In this document: piece by piece, positions 1 to 7,991 of the stretch | Layout of the letters: the number at the start of each line of letters is the position of its first letter | Numbering within the stretch: position 1 is the first letter of the stretch | NCBI GenBank assembly: GCA_009692905.1 | Contig: SHYI01000015.1 | Location: forward strand, 1-14,889 | Direction: 5' to 3' | DNA from: Chloroflexota bacterium | GTDB taxonomy: Bacteria > Chloroflexota > Limnocylindria > Limnocylindrales > Limnocylindraceae | DNA length: 14,889 nt | Notes under the pieces: generated by a model | The model's database searches: none | Told to the model about the DNA's origin: nothing | What the model saw: the letters and a program-made list of their open reading frames with translations, nothing else | Position numbers and translations under genes: made by a program

Positions 1-980
1 ACCAGATTGCCAAACCACATGTGGGCGATCTCGTGGAAGACCACCTCGGCGAGATCAGTCACGTCGCTCGGCGTTGGCGTGCTCAGGAAGATGTAGCGCT
101 CGGTGTAGGTGATCAGCCCGACGTTCTCCATCGCGCCAACGTTGAACTCTGGGCAGTAGACGTGATCAAGTTTCTCAAACGGGTATTCGCGACCGAAGAG
201 TTCACCGAAGTAGGTGAAGGCTTGGCTCGTCATCTTCTGGAAGAGGTCGTACGAGAGATGCTTCTCTAGAGATCCGCGCGACCAGAGGCCGACCTGCACC
301 GGGGTGGCGCGGCCTGGGATTGCCACCTCGAAGCGTCGCCCAACGAACGGGCCGGCGGCGAAGGCAAAGAGATAGCTCGCAAGTGGCGGGGTCTCGGCGA
401 AGGTGTGCAGCGTGCCGCCAGCGCCATCTGGGCTTGTCGCTGTTTCGGCGCCATTGCCAAAGACCTGCCAGGCGGCGGGGGCGGCGATCGTCAGCGAGAG
501 CTTCGCCTTGATGTCGGGCTGATCGAAGAGTGGCGCCATGCGATGTGCCTCATACGGCTCAAAGTTCGTGTAGACGTACTCGTTCTGATCTTCGGGATCA
601 ATAAAGCGGAAGACGCCATCGCCACCGGTGTCGTAGGTGTTTTCATAGGACACGTCGAAGAGGTTCTCGGCGCCGGGCTTCAGTCGAGCAGCTGGCAGCG
701 TGAGGCGATACCCGCTCCACTCAGGGGCGTCGATGACCACGCCATTAAGCGTGAGGCTGTGGATGGTGCGCCCGCGGAAGCAGAGGAAGACCGGCCCAGT
801 GTGCCCAGCGGCGAGGGAGAAGCGTGTAACGAGGTGCCCACGGAAGGTCGCCACGTTCGCAGCGAGGTCGAGCCGAAGCTCGTAGCGCACATCACCCACA
901 GCGGCGGCGCGGGTGGCAGCCTCAACTTGCGTCAAGAGGTCGCGGGCCTCGGCTCCTGGGGTTTCAATGGTCAGGCTCAT
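1..980 (-). CDS. pepN: M1 family metallo-aminopeptidase (aminopeptidase N-like), C-terminal part cut by the window edge
   Basis: Zinc aminopeptidase that removes N-terminal residues from peptides, probably cytoplasmic because no signal peptide is visible. The 326 visible residues cover the N-terminal beta-domain and the start of the catalytic domain. The exopeptidase motif GAMEN is at residues 282-286 and the zinc motif HEIAH at 316-320, followed by MWFGNL, where the window ends. The third zinc ligand (the downstream Glu) and the rest of the protein lie beyond the left edge. I chose ATG 980. It lies 9 nt after the pncB stop and is preceded by TAGGAT-N6, which can be read either as a leaderless-type -10 box or as an AGGA ribosome-binding site. 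The family call is secure. Whether it is an actinobacterial PepN ortholog or another M1 member cannot be decided from the fragment. Confidence 0.93.
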   Translation of the reverse strand, partial: MSLTIETPGAEARDLLTQVEAATRAAAVGDVRYELRLDLAANVATFRGHLVTRFSLAAGHTGPVFLCFRGRTIHSLTLNGVVIDAPEWSGYRLTLPAARLKPGAENLFDVSYENTYDTGGDGVFRFIDPEDQNEYVYTNFEPYEAHRMAPLFDQPDIKAKLSLTIAAPAAWQVFGNGAETATSPDGAGGTLHTFAETPPLASYLFAFAAGPFVGRRFEVAIPGRATPVQVGLWSRGSLEKHLSYDLFQKMTSQAFTYFGELFGREYPFEKLDHVYCPEFNVGAMENVGLITYTERYIFLSTPTPSDVTDLAEVVFHEIAHMWFGNL

Positions 981-986
981 CGCCAG

Positions 987-992
987 ATCCTA
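987..992 (-). promoter_or_regulatory. Putative -10 box TAGGAT of the M1 aminopeptidase gene
   Basis: TAGGAT lies at -12 to -7 from ATG 980. Its first three bases are the TAG stop codon of pncB. The same hexamer contains AGGA, so it could act as a ribosome-binding site, and the two readings cannot be separated by sequence alone. Support comes from the identical placement at four other starts in this window. No TTGACA-like -35 is seen. Confidence 0.4.
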
Positions 993-2060
993 GCGGGTCG
1001 CTGGGGTGAGGGCGGCACGCCAAGCGGCGAGATCAACCTCGCGGAGCCGCGGCGATGCGGTCGCCCCCGACGGTCGCCCGCGCTTCCCAATCGGCTGGCC
1101 ATCTATTTCATGAATATCGGCGGTGAAGTCAATGGGTCGAATCCCCGAGATCGCACTCCCAACGGCATAGGTGTCCACGCGTGATCCCGCAGCCTTGAAC
1201 TCTGCGATGCGCTCCAGCGAGAGGCCGCCCGAGATGACGATCTGTGCCGCCGTTGCCCCAGCGGCATCGAGAGCGGCGCGCACCTCTGCGACAAGGGCAG
1301 GGGTTACGCCACCAAGCTCACTCGCACGATCGAGCCGCACGCCACCAAGTTTGCTCCCCAGCGCTGCAGCCACGCGAGCCGACTCTTCGGACTCATCGCG
1401 GAAGGTATCAACGAGCACGATGCGCGGAACCTCGCTCTCGATCTGGCGATCGAAGGCGAGTGCAGCTTCGACCGTATCGCCGTAGATCAGCACGAGCGCA
1501 TGCGGCATGGTGCCCACTGGCAAACGCCCGGCGCGTGAACTCCCCGCCGTCGTGGACGCACTTGTTGCGCCGCCGATGATCGCGGCGTAGTCGAGCCGAT
1601 CGGCAATGTTTGGGTGCACGTGGCGCGCACCAAAGGCGATCACTGGCGTTGGTGCAGCAGCCTCAACGATGGCGCGCGCGGCGGTCGCCCACCCGGTGCC
1701 GTGGGCCATCATGCCCAAATAGGCCGTCTCGAAGCGGGCGATCGACTGGTATGGCGCGCGAATACGTAAGACGACCTCTTTCGCCTCAATTTGATCGCCA
1801 TCCTTCAACGCCCAAACCGCTGCGTTGCCAGCGGCGGCGTCGGCTTCAAGTGCAAGCGAGAGGAGCCCCTTCGCCTCATCGATGCCGCAGAGGGTGGCGC
1901 CAGCGCGGCGACAGAAGACCTCCATCGTTACGACTGGATTACGCCCATCCCCCGCCAACACGCGTTCGGAGCGCAGGAAGTAGACATCGGCGTTCTCGCC
2001 GGTCAGGAGCGCAGGAAGCGGCCGTGGGACGGGTCGCGTGGGGAGATCAAGTTCTGCCAT
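990..2060 (-). CDS. pncB: Nicotinate phosphoribosyltransferase
   Basis: Converts nicotinate and PRPP to nicotinate mononucleotide in the Preiss-Handler NAD salvage pathway, in the cytoplasm. The protein has 356 residues, close to the shorter NAPRTase class. Visible family features are FGARHVHP at 143-150, a His in TMPHALV (H187) where the catalytic loop His of the family is expected, VDTF at 217-220, the phosphate-binding SGGL at 277-280, and YAVGSAI near 298-304. I chose ATG 2060 although the frame stays open to 2201. The extra 47 residues would be Arg/Pro-rich, would overlap the upstream gene and have no family match. ATG 2060 has no good Shine-Dalgarno but has TATGCT at -12 to -7, so it may be read from its own leaderless transcript. 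The M1 aminopeptidase follows after 9 nt. Confidence 0.92.
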   Translation of the reverse strand: MAELDLPTRPVPRPLPALLTGENADVYFLRSERVLAGDGRNPVVTMEVFCRRAGATLCGIDEAKGLLSLALEADAAAGNAAVWALKDGDQIEAKEVVLRIRAPYQSIARFETAYLGMMAHGTGWATAARAIVEAAAPTPVIAFGARHVHPNIADRLDYAAIIGGATSASTTAGSSRAGRLPVGTMPHALVLIYGDTVEAALAFDRQIESEVPRIVLVDTFRDESEESARVAAALGSKLGGVRLDRASELGGVTPALVAEVRAALDAAGATAAQIVISGGLSLERIAEFKAAGSRVDTYAVGSAISGIRPIDFTADIHEIDGQPIGKRGRPSGATASPRLREVDLAAWRAALTPATR

Positions 2061-2066
2061 AGGCGA

Positions 2067-2072
2067 AGCATA
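2067..2072 (-). promoter_or_regulatory. Putative -10 box TATGCT of pncB (leaderless type)
   Basis: TATGCT lies at -12 to -7 from ATG 2060, so transcription would begin at or next to the A of the start codon. It sits in the 35-bp gap after the YbjN-like gene. The nearest purine run, AGGG, is too far upstream (near -15 to -18) for a normal ribosome-binding site. No -35 match is seen. Confidence 0.55.
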
Positions 2073-2095
2073 GCCCTGCGGCGAGCGGTCGGAGG

Positions 2096-2605
2096 CTACC
2101 CCTCCAGACGATCGGCGAGATCGGGGACGGCGCGCAAGAGGGGCTGGTTCCGGCGTGGTGAGCCGTCGTCGGCGGGGATGCGGCCACCGATCCAGATCCA
2201 TGCGGCGGTCTCATCGAGGAGGCGATCGGCAATCAACACCGTACGGGCGAGTGCCTCGACCAGATCGTGCTCGGTCGCCTGTTCAGCGCGCAACTCAATG
2301 CTGAGCACCGGTCGGCCATCTTCGGCAATGCCGAACTTTGCAAAGAGATACTTGTCGTTCCACTCCAAGAGGCGGCGATACGCCTTGCGCAAGCCGTCGC
2401 CGAGTGGCGGCGCCAGATGTGCCCACACCACAATGACGCCACCAGGGCGCGCGTCGTGAATGAGTGAGAGGCGCAAGGAACGGCGGCGCTCCCCATCGAG
2501 CTCAAGGTCCCACACCGTTGCGTCATCACGTCGATGTGGCGGCGCGACCACGACCCCATGCCGTTCGAGCAGCGCGGGGATTGATGCGACCTGCAGGAGT
2601 GTCAC
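2096..2605 (-). CDS. YbjN-like / type III secretion chaperone-fold protein of unknown function
   Basis: A soluble protein of about 169 residues with no signal peptide or membrane segment. Its pattern is a short N-terminal helix, beta strands, and a central KYLFAKFGIAEDGRPVLSIE block (roughly residues 84-103), followed by a helix rich in Ala and Leu. This resembles the YbjN / CesT-type chaperone-like fold that many high-GC bacteria carry as small proteins of unknown role. The resemblance is by eye and moderate. The start is uncertain. GTG 2605, 4 nt after the glgC stop, is preferred because GTG 2662 would run 53 nt into glgC. The gene sits between glgC and pncB, which says little about its job. 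Confidence 0.6.
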   Translation of the reverse strand: MTLLQVASIPALLERHGVVVAPPHRRDDATVWDLELDGERRRSLRLSLIHDARPGGVIVVWAHLAPPLGDGLRKAYRRLLEWNDKYLFAKFGIAEDGRPVLSIELRAEQATEHDLVEALARTVLIADRLLDETAAWIWIGGRIPADDGSPRRNQPLLRAVPDLADRLEG

Positions 2606-2609
2606 GTGG

Positions 2610-3902
2610 CTACCGCGCCGTACGGCGCTGGTTCCAGGTGCGCCCAGCCTTGATCGTTGCACCCGCCTTCACGCTGCCAGAGTCGGACCAATCGCTCAGG
2701 CTCGCCTCAGCATCCACCAACACATTTCGGCCAACCGATGCGCCATCAGGCACCTCAGCCTGCTTACCGATCACAACGAGACCAGTCGCAAGCATCTCGG
2801 GGTTGGCACGGTTCGGTACGCCTGGTAGCTCGCCGACGCCGATTTTTGCGTCGCGCCCAATGCGCACCTCTTTATCGATGATGGCGTGATCAATAACGGC
2901 GCCAGGCCCAATCACGGCATCAAACATCACGATGCTATCGCGCACGATCGCGCCCCGACCGACGCGCACACCAGGCGAAAGAACGCTGCGCTCCACGATC
3001 CCCTCAATCACACAGCCGTGCGAAATCATCGACTGCTCGACGCGGGCGTCGGCGCCGATTCGTGCGGGGGCTCGCTCCTCGGAACGGGTGAGGATCAGCC
3101 AATCGCGCTCGTAGAGGTCGAGCTCAGGCTTCGCCTCGAGCAGCGCCATGTTCGCGCCGAAGTACGCGGGAAGAGTCCCCACGTCTTGCCAGTAGCCTCG
3201 GAATCGATGAGCCATCACCTTTGCGCCACCGGCGAGCATTGCCGGCAGCACGTCGGCGCCGAAGTCCGGGCGTGCCTCATCGAGCCACGCGGCCAGCGCA
3301 TCGGCGGTAAAGGCGTAGATCCCCATGCTGGCGAGGCGGCTGGTTGGTCGCTTCGGCTTCTCTTGGAAGCCTGTGATGCGGCTTCGCTCATCCATGTCGA
3401 CGACACCCATGCGGCGCGCATCATCGAGGCTCACCTCGCGCACCGAGACGGTCACGTCGGCACCACTGCGTCGGTGGGCGGTAATGAGGCGCTCGTAATC
3501 CATCTTGTAGATGTGGTCGCCGGCAAGCACGAGCACCGTCTCCGCACCGCTCGCCACCACTTCACGAAGGTTCTGCCGCACCGCATCCGCCGTGCCGCTG
3601 TACCAGTTGGCGGTATTGCCACGACCGACCTGCGGCTGCAGGAGCCGCACGCCGCCGATGGTGCGATCGAGATCCCACGCCCGACCGCGGCCGATATGGT
3701 CGTTCAGCGACCGAGGGTTGTACTGCGTGAGCACCAGCACGTCATCAATGCCGCTGTTCACACAGTTTGAGAGGGTGAAGTCGATGATCCGGTACTTGCC
3801 GCCGAATGGCACGGCGGGCTTTGCCCGCACGCCTGAGAGCACGCCGAGCCGGTTCCCCTCGCCCCCAGCGAGAATGACCGCAACGGTGCGATCAGTACGC
3901 AG
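2610..3902 (-). CDS. glgC: Glucose-1-phosphate adenylyltransferase (ADP-glucose pyrophosphorylase)
   Basis: Makes ADP-glucose from ATP and glucose-1-phosphate, the committed step of bacterial glycogen synthesis. It has about 430 residues in two parts. The N-terminal nucleotidyltransferase has AGGEGNRL (12-19), [11 protein letters not shown] from about 28, YSGTADA (101-107), GDHIYKMDY (128-136), FQEKPK (about 179-184), SMGIYAF (192-198) and YWQDVGT (237-243). The C-terminal part is a left-handed beta-helix of hexapeptide-like repeats from about residue 275. No in-frame ATG or GTG exists near the expected N-terminus. The best start is CTG 3902, which has a run of seven G about 6 nt upstream as ribosome-binding site and overlaps the M23 gene by 11 nt. 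TTG 4013 or 4004 are possible but would add a 34- to 37-residue tail unlike the family. No glgA or glgB is in the window. Confidence 0.93.
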   Translation of the reverse strand: MRTDRTVAVILAGGEGNRLGVLSGVRAKPAVPFGGKYRIIDFTLSNCVNSGIDDVLVLTQYNPRSLNDHIGRGRAWDLDRTIGGVRLLQPQVGRGNTANWYSGTADAVRQNLREVVASGAETVLVLAGDHIYKMDYERLITAHRRSGADVTVSVREVSLDDARRMGVVDMDERSRITGFQEKPKRPTSRLASMGIYAFTADALAAWLDEARPDFGADVLPAMLAGGAKVMAHRFRGYWQDVGTLPAYFGANMALLEAKPELDLYERDWLILTRSEERAPARIGADARVEQSMISHGCVIEGIVERSVLSPGVRVGRGAIVRDSIVMFDAVIGPGAVIDHAIIDKEVRIGRDAKIGVGELPGVPNRANPEMLATGLVVIGKQAEVPDGASVGRNVLVDAEASLSDWSDSGSVKAGATIKAGRTWNQRRTAR

Positions 3903-5340
3903 AACAGGCCCCCCCGGGCAGGTACTTCTGAATGCAGACGTATTTGCCGTTCTGTAGGAGCGAGAGGTGGAGGTGCGGTCCTGTGACGTTCCCGGTTGAA
4001 CCAACGAAACCAATCAGCTGGCCAGCCGCCACAAACTCACCCACCTTCACGCGCCACTTCGGCTGACTAGAAACCTTCCCATCACCGATGTGCGCGTAGA
4101 TGGAGACCATGCTCTTCGAATGGGCGATCCAGATCCAGGCGAGTGGGCGCATCCCCTTCCACACAACGCAGTAGCTGCAGATGCCCGCGATCATCACCTT
4201 GCCGCTCGCCGCCGCATAGAGTGGCGTGCCAGGTGCAGCGGCGATATCCACGCCGTTGTGCAGGTATGGATACGCCGACGGGCAGGTGGAACTCCTCGGA
4301 TAGATCTTCCAACTGACGCAGCCGAACTTTTGCGAGATATATGGTCGAGTGCCGCCAACCGGCTTGATGAAACTGGATCCGTTATGGACGATCGGCCATG
4401 TCCAGCCACCCTGGTAGACGGTGGGGAGACCGGAGCCGAACTGGCCCTTCAGGAGTGCGTTCACCGTTGCTGTGACGCGCGCCTCTTCCGCCTTCAGGGC
4501 GGCGACGGCGGCGGCGAGCTTCTTCTTGTCGGCAATCACCTTGTCCATTGCCACCTTCTGCGCGGCGATTGCCTTCTTCTGCGCGGCGATTGCGGTGGCA
4601 AGTCGTGCCTTTGCCGCATTCAACAGTGACACCTGCTTATCGAGCGCCGCCTTCTGTTTTGCGGCAGCAACGCGCAGCTTCTCCGTTGCGGCGCGATTGA
4701 CACGAACCTGATCTTCAATCTCCGCAAGGCGCGCCACGTCGCGACTAATGCCGTCCGCGAGCTTCACATCTTCTGCGCCGAGCGCATTGAACCCGGCGAT
4801 GTCGAGCAGGATGTCGGTAAAGCTCTGACCGGAGAGCAGAACCCACAGCGGTGGCGTCTGGTCGGTGATATATGCCTCGCGGATGCGAGAGGCCAAGATC
4901 GCCTGACGTGCCGCAAGGTCACGGGCTTTCGCCTGTTGCGCCTTCACCAGCCGACTGATCTCCGCGTCAAGCGCGTTCACCGCGGCGTTCAGCTTATTCA
5001 GGCCAACCTGCGCCTGCTGCACCGCGGTGGTGAGCTGGGCAACTTGAGTGGTAATGCTTGTCAACGTTGCGGTGTTCTTGGCCAGGGCGGCACTGGTGGA
5101 GGCGAGCTGCGCGGTGAGGGCGCCCTGCTGCGCGATCAGTGCATTGAGCGCCTTCTGTTGGGCGGCGAGCTGTGCGGCGAGCGCCTTCTGTTGGGCGAGG
5201 GCGTCATCGAGAGGGTCGCCGCGAACCGGTCCAGCCTGTGCCAAGCCGAGGCCAACAATAAGGAGAGGGATGGTGAGCAGGACGCCGAGTCGGGCGCGCC
5301 AGGTACGTTGCTTCTGCGCAGGCGCAGGCGAGTGCTCCAT
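3892..5340 (-). CDS. Secreted coiled-coil M23 family peptidase (EnvC/NlpD-like murein hydrolase)
   Basis: Predicted peptidoglycan endopeptidase or activator acting outside the membrane, in cell-wall remodelling or cell separation. It has 482 residues. A basic N-terminus and hydrophobic segment (about 18-36) ending near AGPVRG form a signal peptide or anchor. Residues from about 45 to 300 are an Ala/Gln/Lys-rich coiled coil with short internal repeats. The C-terminal LytM/M23 domain keeps the expected metal and catalytic positions: HNGVD (H361, D365), YAH (H417) and HLH (H456, H458), so it is probably an active zinc enzyme rather than a degenerate activator like EnvC. Four cysteines in the catalytic region could form disulfides. 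ATG 5340 is fixed by a strong AGGAGGT site. The gene lies 40 nt after pepA and overlaps the glgC start. Confidence 0.9.
   Translation of the reverse strand: MEHSPAPAQKQRTWRARLGVLLTIPLLIVGLGLAQAGPVRGDPLDDALAQQKALAAQLAAQQKALNALIAQQGALTAQLASTSAALAKNTATLTSITTQVAQLTTAVQQAQVGLNKLNAAVNALDAEISRLVKAQQAKARDLAARQAILASRIREAYITDQTPPLWVLLSGQSFTDILLDIAGFNALGAEDVKLADGISRDVARLAEIEDQVRVNRAATEKLRVAAAKQKAALDKQVSLLNAAKARLATAIAAQKKAIAAQKVAMDKVIADKKKLAAAVAALKAEEARVTATVNALLKGQFGSGLPTVYQGGWTWPIVHNGSSFIKPVGGTRPYISQKFGCVSWKIYPRSSTCPSAYPYLHNGVDIAAAPGTPLYAAASGKVMIAGICSYCVVWKGMRPLAWIWIAHSKSMVSIYAHIGDGKVSSQPKWRVKVGEFVAAGQLIGFVGSTGNVTGPHLHLSLLQNGKYVCIQKYLPGGACSAY
3909..3915 (-). promoter_or_regulatory. Poly-G ribosome-binding site that decides the glgC start
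   Basis: Seven consecutive G on the minus strand, inside the last codons of the M23 peptidase gene, end 6 nt before CTG 3902. They are the only Shine-Dalgarno-like run near the expected GlgC N-terminus. A homopolymer of this length is also a place where sequencing indels occur, so the junction should be treated with some care. Confidence 0.4.
4556..4593. repeat. 21-nt tandem duplication encoding two coiled-coil heptads
   Basis: A 17-base segment at 4556-4572 recurs identically at 4577-4593, period 21 nt, which is exactly seven codons. On the minus strand it encodes [14 protein letters not shown] in the coiled coil of the M23 peptidase, consistent with growth of the coil by duplication of a heptad. 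Confidence 0.75.
5146..5197. repeat. 33-nt repeat encoding an 11-residue coiled-coil unit
   Basis: An 18-19 base segment at 5146-5164 recurs at 5179-5197, period 33 nt, which is eleven codons (AQQKAL twice). Eleven-residue spacing is the hendecad period of coiled coils. It lies directly after the signal region of the M23 peptidase and is part of that gene. Confidence 0.65.
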
Positions 5341-5344
5341 GAAT

Positions 5345-5360
5345 GACCTCCTCTCCTCCG
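5345..5360 (-). promoter_or_regulatory. Strong Shine-Dalgarno setting the M23 peptidase start
   Basis: On the minus strand GGAGGAGAGGAGGT ends a few bases before ATG 5340. It supports this start over the longer open frame reaching 5493, which would run into pepA. Confidence 0.8.
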
Positions 5361-5380
5361 CTAGGAGCAGAGTATCAGCC

Positions 5381-6973
5381 TCAGCGACGGACGCCACCCC
5401 CCATAGCCAGCTCAACGAGGGAGGTGTGTGCCGCCCCCGTGGAGCCGCGACCGGCGAATGGGGCAACGCTGCGGCGATAGGCGGTCCCGGCAATATCGAG
5501 GTGCACCCACGGCACGGTCACAAACTCACGCAGGAAGAGGCCGCTGCGAATCAGTGACGCCTCACGTGTGCCCGCATTCTGGAAGTCGGCCGACCAGGTC
5601 GACATGTTCTTCATGTAGGCCTCCGCCAGCGGATACGGCCAGTAGACCTCCCCTGCACGGCGCGCCGCAAGGTGGAACTCATCGAGGAAGGCTGCATCGG
5701 TGCCGCAGGTAGCGGCAATCTCGCCGCCAAATGTGGAGTAAGCGATTCCGGTGAGCGTTGCCACATCTACGAGATGCGTTGCGCCGAGCTCACGCTCGGC
5801 GTAATGCAGCGCGTCGCCGAGGATGAGGCGCCCTTCGGCATCAGTGTTGGTAACCTCAACGCGCTTCCCGTTGAGGGCGGTAACGACGTCGCCCGGTCGC
5901 GTGGCGTTTCCGCCCGGCATGTTTTCAACACAGGCCGCCACGGCGTGAATTGGGCGACCTGGGTCGAGCCGCGCAATGGTTGCCGCAGCCTCAAGCACGG
6001 CGATGGCGCCGTTCTTGTCGTGCTTCATCTCTTCCATTTCGGCGGGAGGCTTCAGTGAGATGCCACCTGTATCGAAGCAGACGCCCTTGCCAACCATCGC
6101 GAGGCGTCGGCCAAGAGGATCTTTCGCGCCAGGCTTACCACCAGAGAGCACGACGAGGCATGGAGGATTCTTCGACCCTTTACCGACCGCAATCAACATG
6201 CCGGCGCCCATGCGCTGCAACTGTGCCGCGGTGATGATCGTGGCGCGCAAGCCAACGGCGCGTGCGCGCTCGCGCGCCTCCTCTGCAATGCCGAGGGGCG
6301 GCATCTCGTTTGCCGGATAGTTGGACCAGCGTCGCGTACGCACCACGCCGCTCGCAATGATCTCGGCGCGACGGGCGCCCTCGCTTGCGGCGGCAAGATC
6401 AGTGCCACTTGGCACGATGATTTCGAGCACGGTGAGCGCTGCGGGTTGCGCCTCGATGATGCTCTTTCCACCGACACCTTCATGGAAGGAGCCGTCAATC
6501 ACGCCGCGCACAATGAAGTCAACGGCGATCACCGCGGCATCACTCTGTTTTGTGGCGTTCGCGGAGAGGCCCGCGCCGAACGATGCGCCACCCTCGGCGC
6601 GTAGCGCAGGTGATGTGCTGGTCAGCGCAGCGATGATGCCGGTGGCATCGATGGCGAGTCGTGTGATCTTGCGTCCGGCGAGGCGACGCGTTGCCGCCGA
6701 GGCCCAACGCTGTAGCTCTTGTCGACCAAAATCGGCGCGAGGCCCGGCGCCGACCAGAAGTAGGTGATCAGCGGGAAGGCGGCCAGCACTTGTCAGCGTG
6801 CAGCTGTAACGGCTCCCTGTCCCCTCGCCGATCGCGCGGAGTGCAGCGATGCGTCCGCCGCTCTTGCTGTCAGCTTCACGAAGATATGGTGCGTCGAGCT
6901 GATCGCTAAAGACCGGGGTGACCAAGACACCCGCCTTGGCCGCAGCGCCCTTGGCTGTAATGATGATCCGCAT
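5381..6973 (-). CDS. pepA: Leucyl aminopeptidase, M17 family
   Basis: Cytoplasmic two-metal aminopeptidase that releases N-terminal residues such as leucine and is usually a hexamer. It has 530 residues, near the usual length. The C-terminal catalytic domain keeps the full residue set known from E. coli PepA with the same spacing: K296, D301, K308, D319, D378, E380 and R382 (equivalent to K270, D275, K282, D293, D352, E354, R356). The signature NTDAEGRL is at 376-383. The N-terminal 200 residues form the variable macro-like domain. ATG 6973 is fixed by an AGGAGGATC site, while the longer frame to 7093 would overlap the SDR gene. It lies 25 nt after the SDR gene and 40 nt before the M23 peptidase gene. 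Confidence 0.96.
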   Translation of the reverse strand: MRIIITAKGAAAKAGVLVTPVFSDQLDAPYLREADSKSGGRIAALRAIGEGTGSRYSCTLTSAGRLPADHLLLVGAGPRADFGRQELQRWASAATRRLAGRKITRLAIDATGIIAALTSTSPALRAEGGASFGAGLSANATKQSDAAVIAVDFIVRGVIDGSFHEGVGGKSIIEAQPAALTVLEIIVPSGTDLAAASEGARRAEIIASGVVRTRRWSNYPANEMPPLGIAEEARERARAVGLRATIITAAQLQRMGAGMLIAVGKGSKNPPCLVVLSGGKPGAKDPLGRRLAMVGKGVCFDTGGISLKPPAEMEEMKHDKNGAIAVLEAAATIARLDPGRPIHAVAACVENMPGGNATRPGDVVTALNGKRVEVTNTDAEGRLILGDALHYAERELGATHLVDVATLTGIAYSTFGGEIAATCGTDAAFLDEFHLAARRAGEVYWPYPLAEAYMKNMSTWSADFQNAGTREASLIRSGLFLREFVTVPWVHLDIAGTAYRRSVAPFAGRGSTGAAHTSLVELAMGGGVRR

Positions 6974-6976
6974 CTG

Positions 6977-6985
6977 ATCCTCCTC
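6977..6985 (-). promoter_or_regulatory. Strong Shine-Dalgarno setting the pepA start
   Basis: AGGAGGATC on the minus strand ends 3 nt before ATG 6973, with its AGGAGG core at 6980-6985. It supports the 530-residue PepA over a longer frame overlapping the upstream gene. Confidence 0.75.
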
Positions 6986-6998
6986 GCGCCTCTGACGC

Positions 6999-7931
6999 CT
7001 ACTGCTTGCTGACCTTGCGCCTGAGATAGCCGAGTCGGCCACCCATATCGACTGGGGCAAAGCCGAGCTCGCGCTCGACCGCATCCGTAGCACCGATGTT
7101 ATCTAGTGCCAACTGGCGCAACTGGTCAGTTGCAACCGGGAATGGGAGGCGAATCGCCTCGGAGATGCGCGCGACGAGGGTGATCAGTGGCACCGGCATT
7201 GGGATGATGATGCGGCGCTTCCCAAGGGCACGCGCCACCTCGCGCGTGATCTCGGCATACGTCCAGTAGCGCGGACCACCAAGTTCGAACGATGCCTTGA
7301 TGCTCCCCTTCGGTGCGTCGAGCACCTGCACGATGGCGCGGGCAACATCGCCAACCCAGACCGGCTGGAAGCGACTCTTCCCGTTGCCAGGAACTGGCAC
7401 CGCTGGCGCAGGAATCTTGACGAGCGCCGCGACGATATTGAAGAAGCCGTCGCGCTCCCCCCAGATGAGGCTCGGCTTGAGGATCGTCCAGTCGAGCGTC
7501 GAGGCGCGAACGAAGCCCTCGCCGCGCGCCTTGGAGCTGGCGTAGTGCAACTCCGGTCGCTCTAGCACGCCGAGCGCACCGAGGTGAATGAAGCGCGTGA
7601 TGCCGGCCGCCTCGGCCGCAGCAACGATCGTGGCGGTGCCAACGGCGTTGACGCGCTCAAGGTCGGCGCCGTCGTTCCAATCGCGTGGCAGCGCCACCAG
7701 GTGCACGACCGCATCGCAGCCAACCATCGCCGCGTCGAGTGACGCGCGATCGTTCACCATTCCAATCCTAGTTTCGAATTTGCCGGGCGAGGCGGCGACG
7801 CGCGCCTGCAGGGCAGTAGCCCGTGCGTCGCTGCGTACGAGGGCGGTAACGGAGTGTCCGGCGCCGAGGAGTGCTGGCAACACGTGACTCCCCACGAATC
7901 CCGTTGCACCGGTGAGAAAGACTCGCGCCAT
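6999..7931 (-). CDS. NAD(P)-binding SDR-family protein (atypical epimerase, NDUFA9-like)
   Basis: A 310-residue extended/atypical short-chain dehydrogenase. The N-terminal Rossmann fold has the cofactor motif TGATGFVG at residues 7-14. A YxxxK pair, Y130 and K134 in HYASSKARGE, is the catalytic signature. Later segments (LKPSLIWGERDGFF, RFQPVWVGDVARAI) match the NDUFA9-like / nucleotide-sugar-epimerase-like subgroup that often handles quinone- or sugar-related substrates. The real substrate cannot be told from sequence. ATG 7931 follows an AGAGGGGG ribosome-binding site, and the frame upstream (to 8186) runs antisense through the LysE gene. It is probably first in the minus-strand run continuing into pepA, and diverges from the exporter across 60 bp. 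Confidence 0.85.
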   Translation of the reverse strand: MARVFLTGATGFVGSHVLPALLGAGHSVTALVRSDARATALQARVAASPGKFETRIGMVNDRASLDAAMVGCDAVVHLVALPRDWNDGADLERVNAVGTATIVAAAEAAGITRFIHLGALGVLERPELHYASSKARGEGFVRASTLDWTILKPSLIWGERDGFFNIVAALVKIPAPAVPVPGNGKSRFQPVWVGDVARAIVQVLDAPKGSIKASFELGGPRYWTYAEITREVARALGKRRIIIPMPVPLITLVARISEAIRLPFPVATDQLRQLALDNIGATDAVERELGFAPVDMGGRLGYLRRKVSKQ

Positions 7932-7979
7932 AGAACCCCCTCTTCGCTTCCGGGACCTCTCCGGGCCACCGCTCCACTC

Positions 7980-7985
7980 TATGAT
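7980..7985 (+). promoter_or_regulatory. Putative -10 box TATGAT of the LysE-type exporter (leaderless type)
   Basis: TATGAT matches the sigma-70-type consensus at five of six bases and ends 6 nt before ATG 7992, which places the predicted transcript start on the start codon. No Shine-Dalgarno and no -35 element are visible in the 60-bp divergent gap. Of the five boxes of this type here, this one is closest to consensus. Confidence 0.65.
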
Positions 7986-7991
7986 GCACCG

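Noticed and set aside
405..1184. Long plus-strand open frame of 259 codons
   Set aside because: It lies antisense to the M1 aminopeptidase (GAMEN and HEIAH motifs) and the pncB end. Its translation has no recognisable domain and it is a high-GC shadow frame.
2886..3770. Plus-strand open frame of 294 codons opposite glgC
   Set aside because: The glgC frame on the other strand has every family motif. This frame is His/Arg-rich with no domain and is a mirror of conserved codons.
7976..7981. TAGAGT on the minus strand as -10 box for the SDR gene
   Set aside because: It fits only loosely, no -35 is found 16-18 bp away, and it overlaps the better TATGAT of the exporter. Not enough to call.
7854..7991. 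Upstream extension of the LysE-type exporter to 7854
   Set aside because: It would add 46 hydrophilic residues antisense to the SDR gene. The family N-terminus begins at ATG 7992, which also has the -10 box at the leaderless position.
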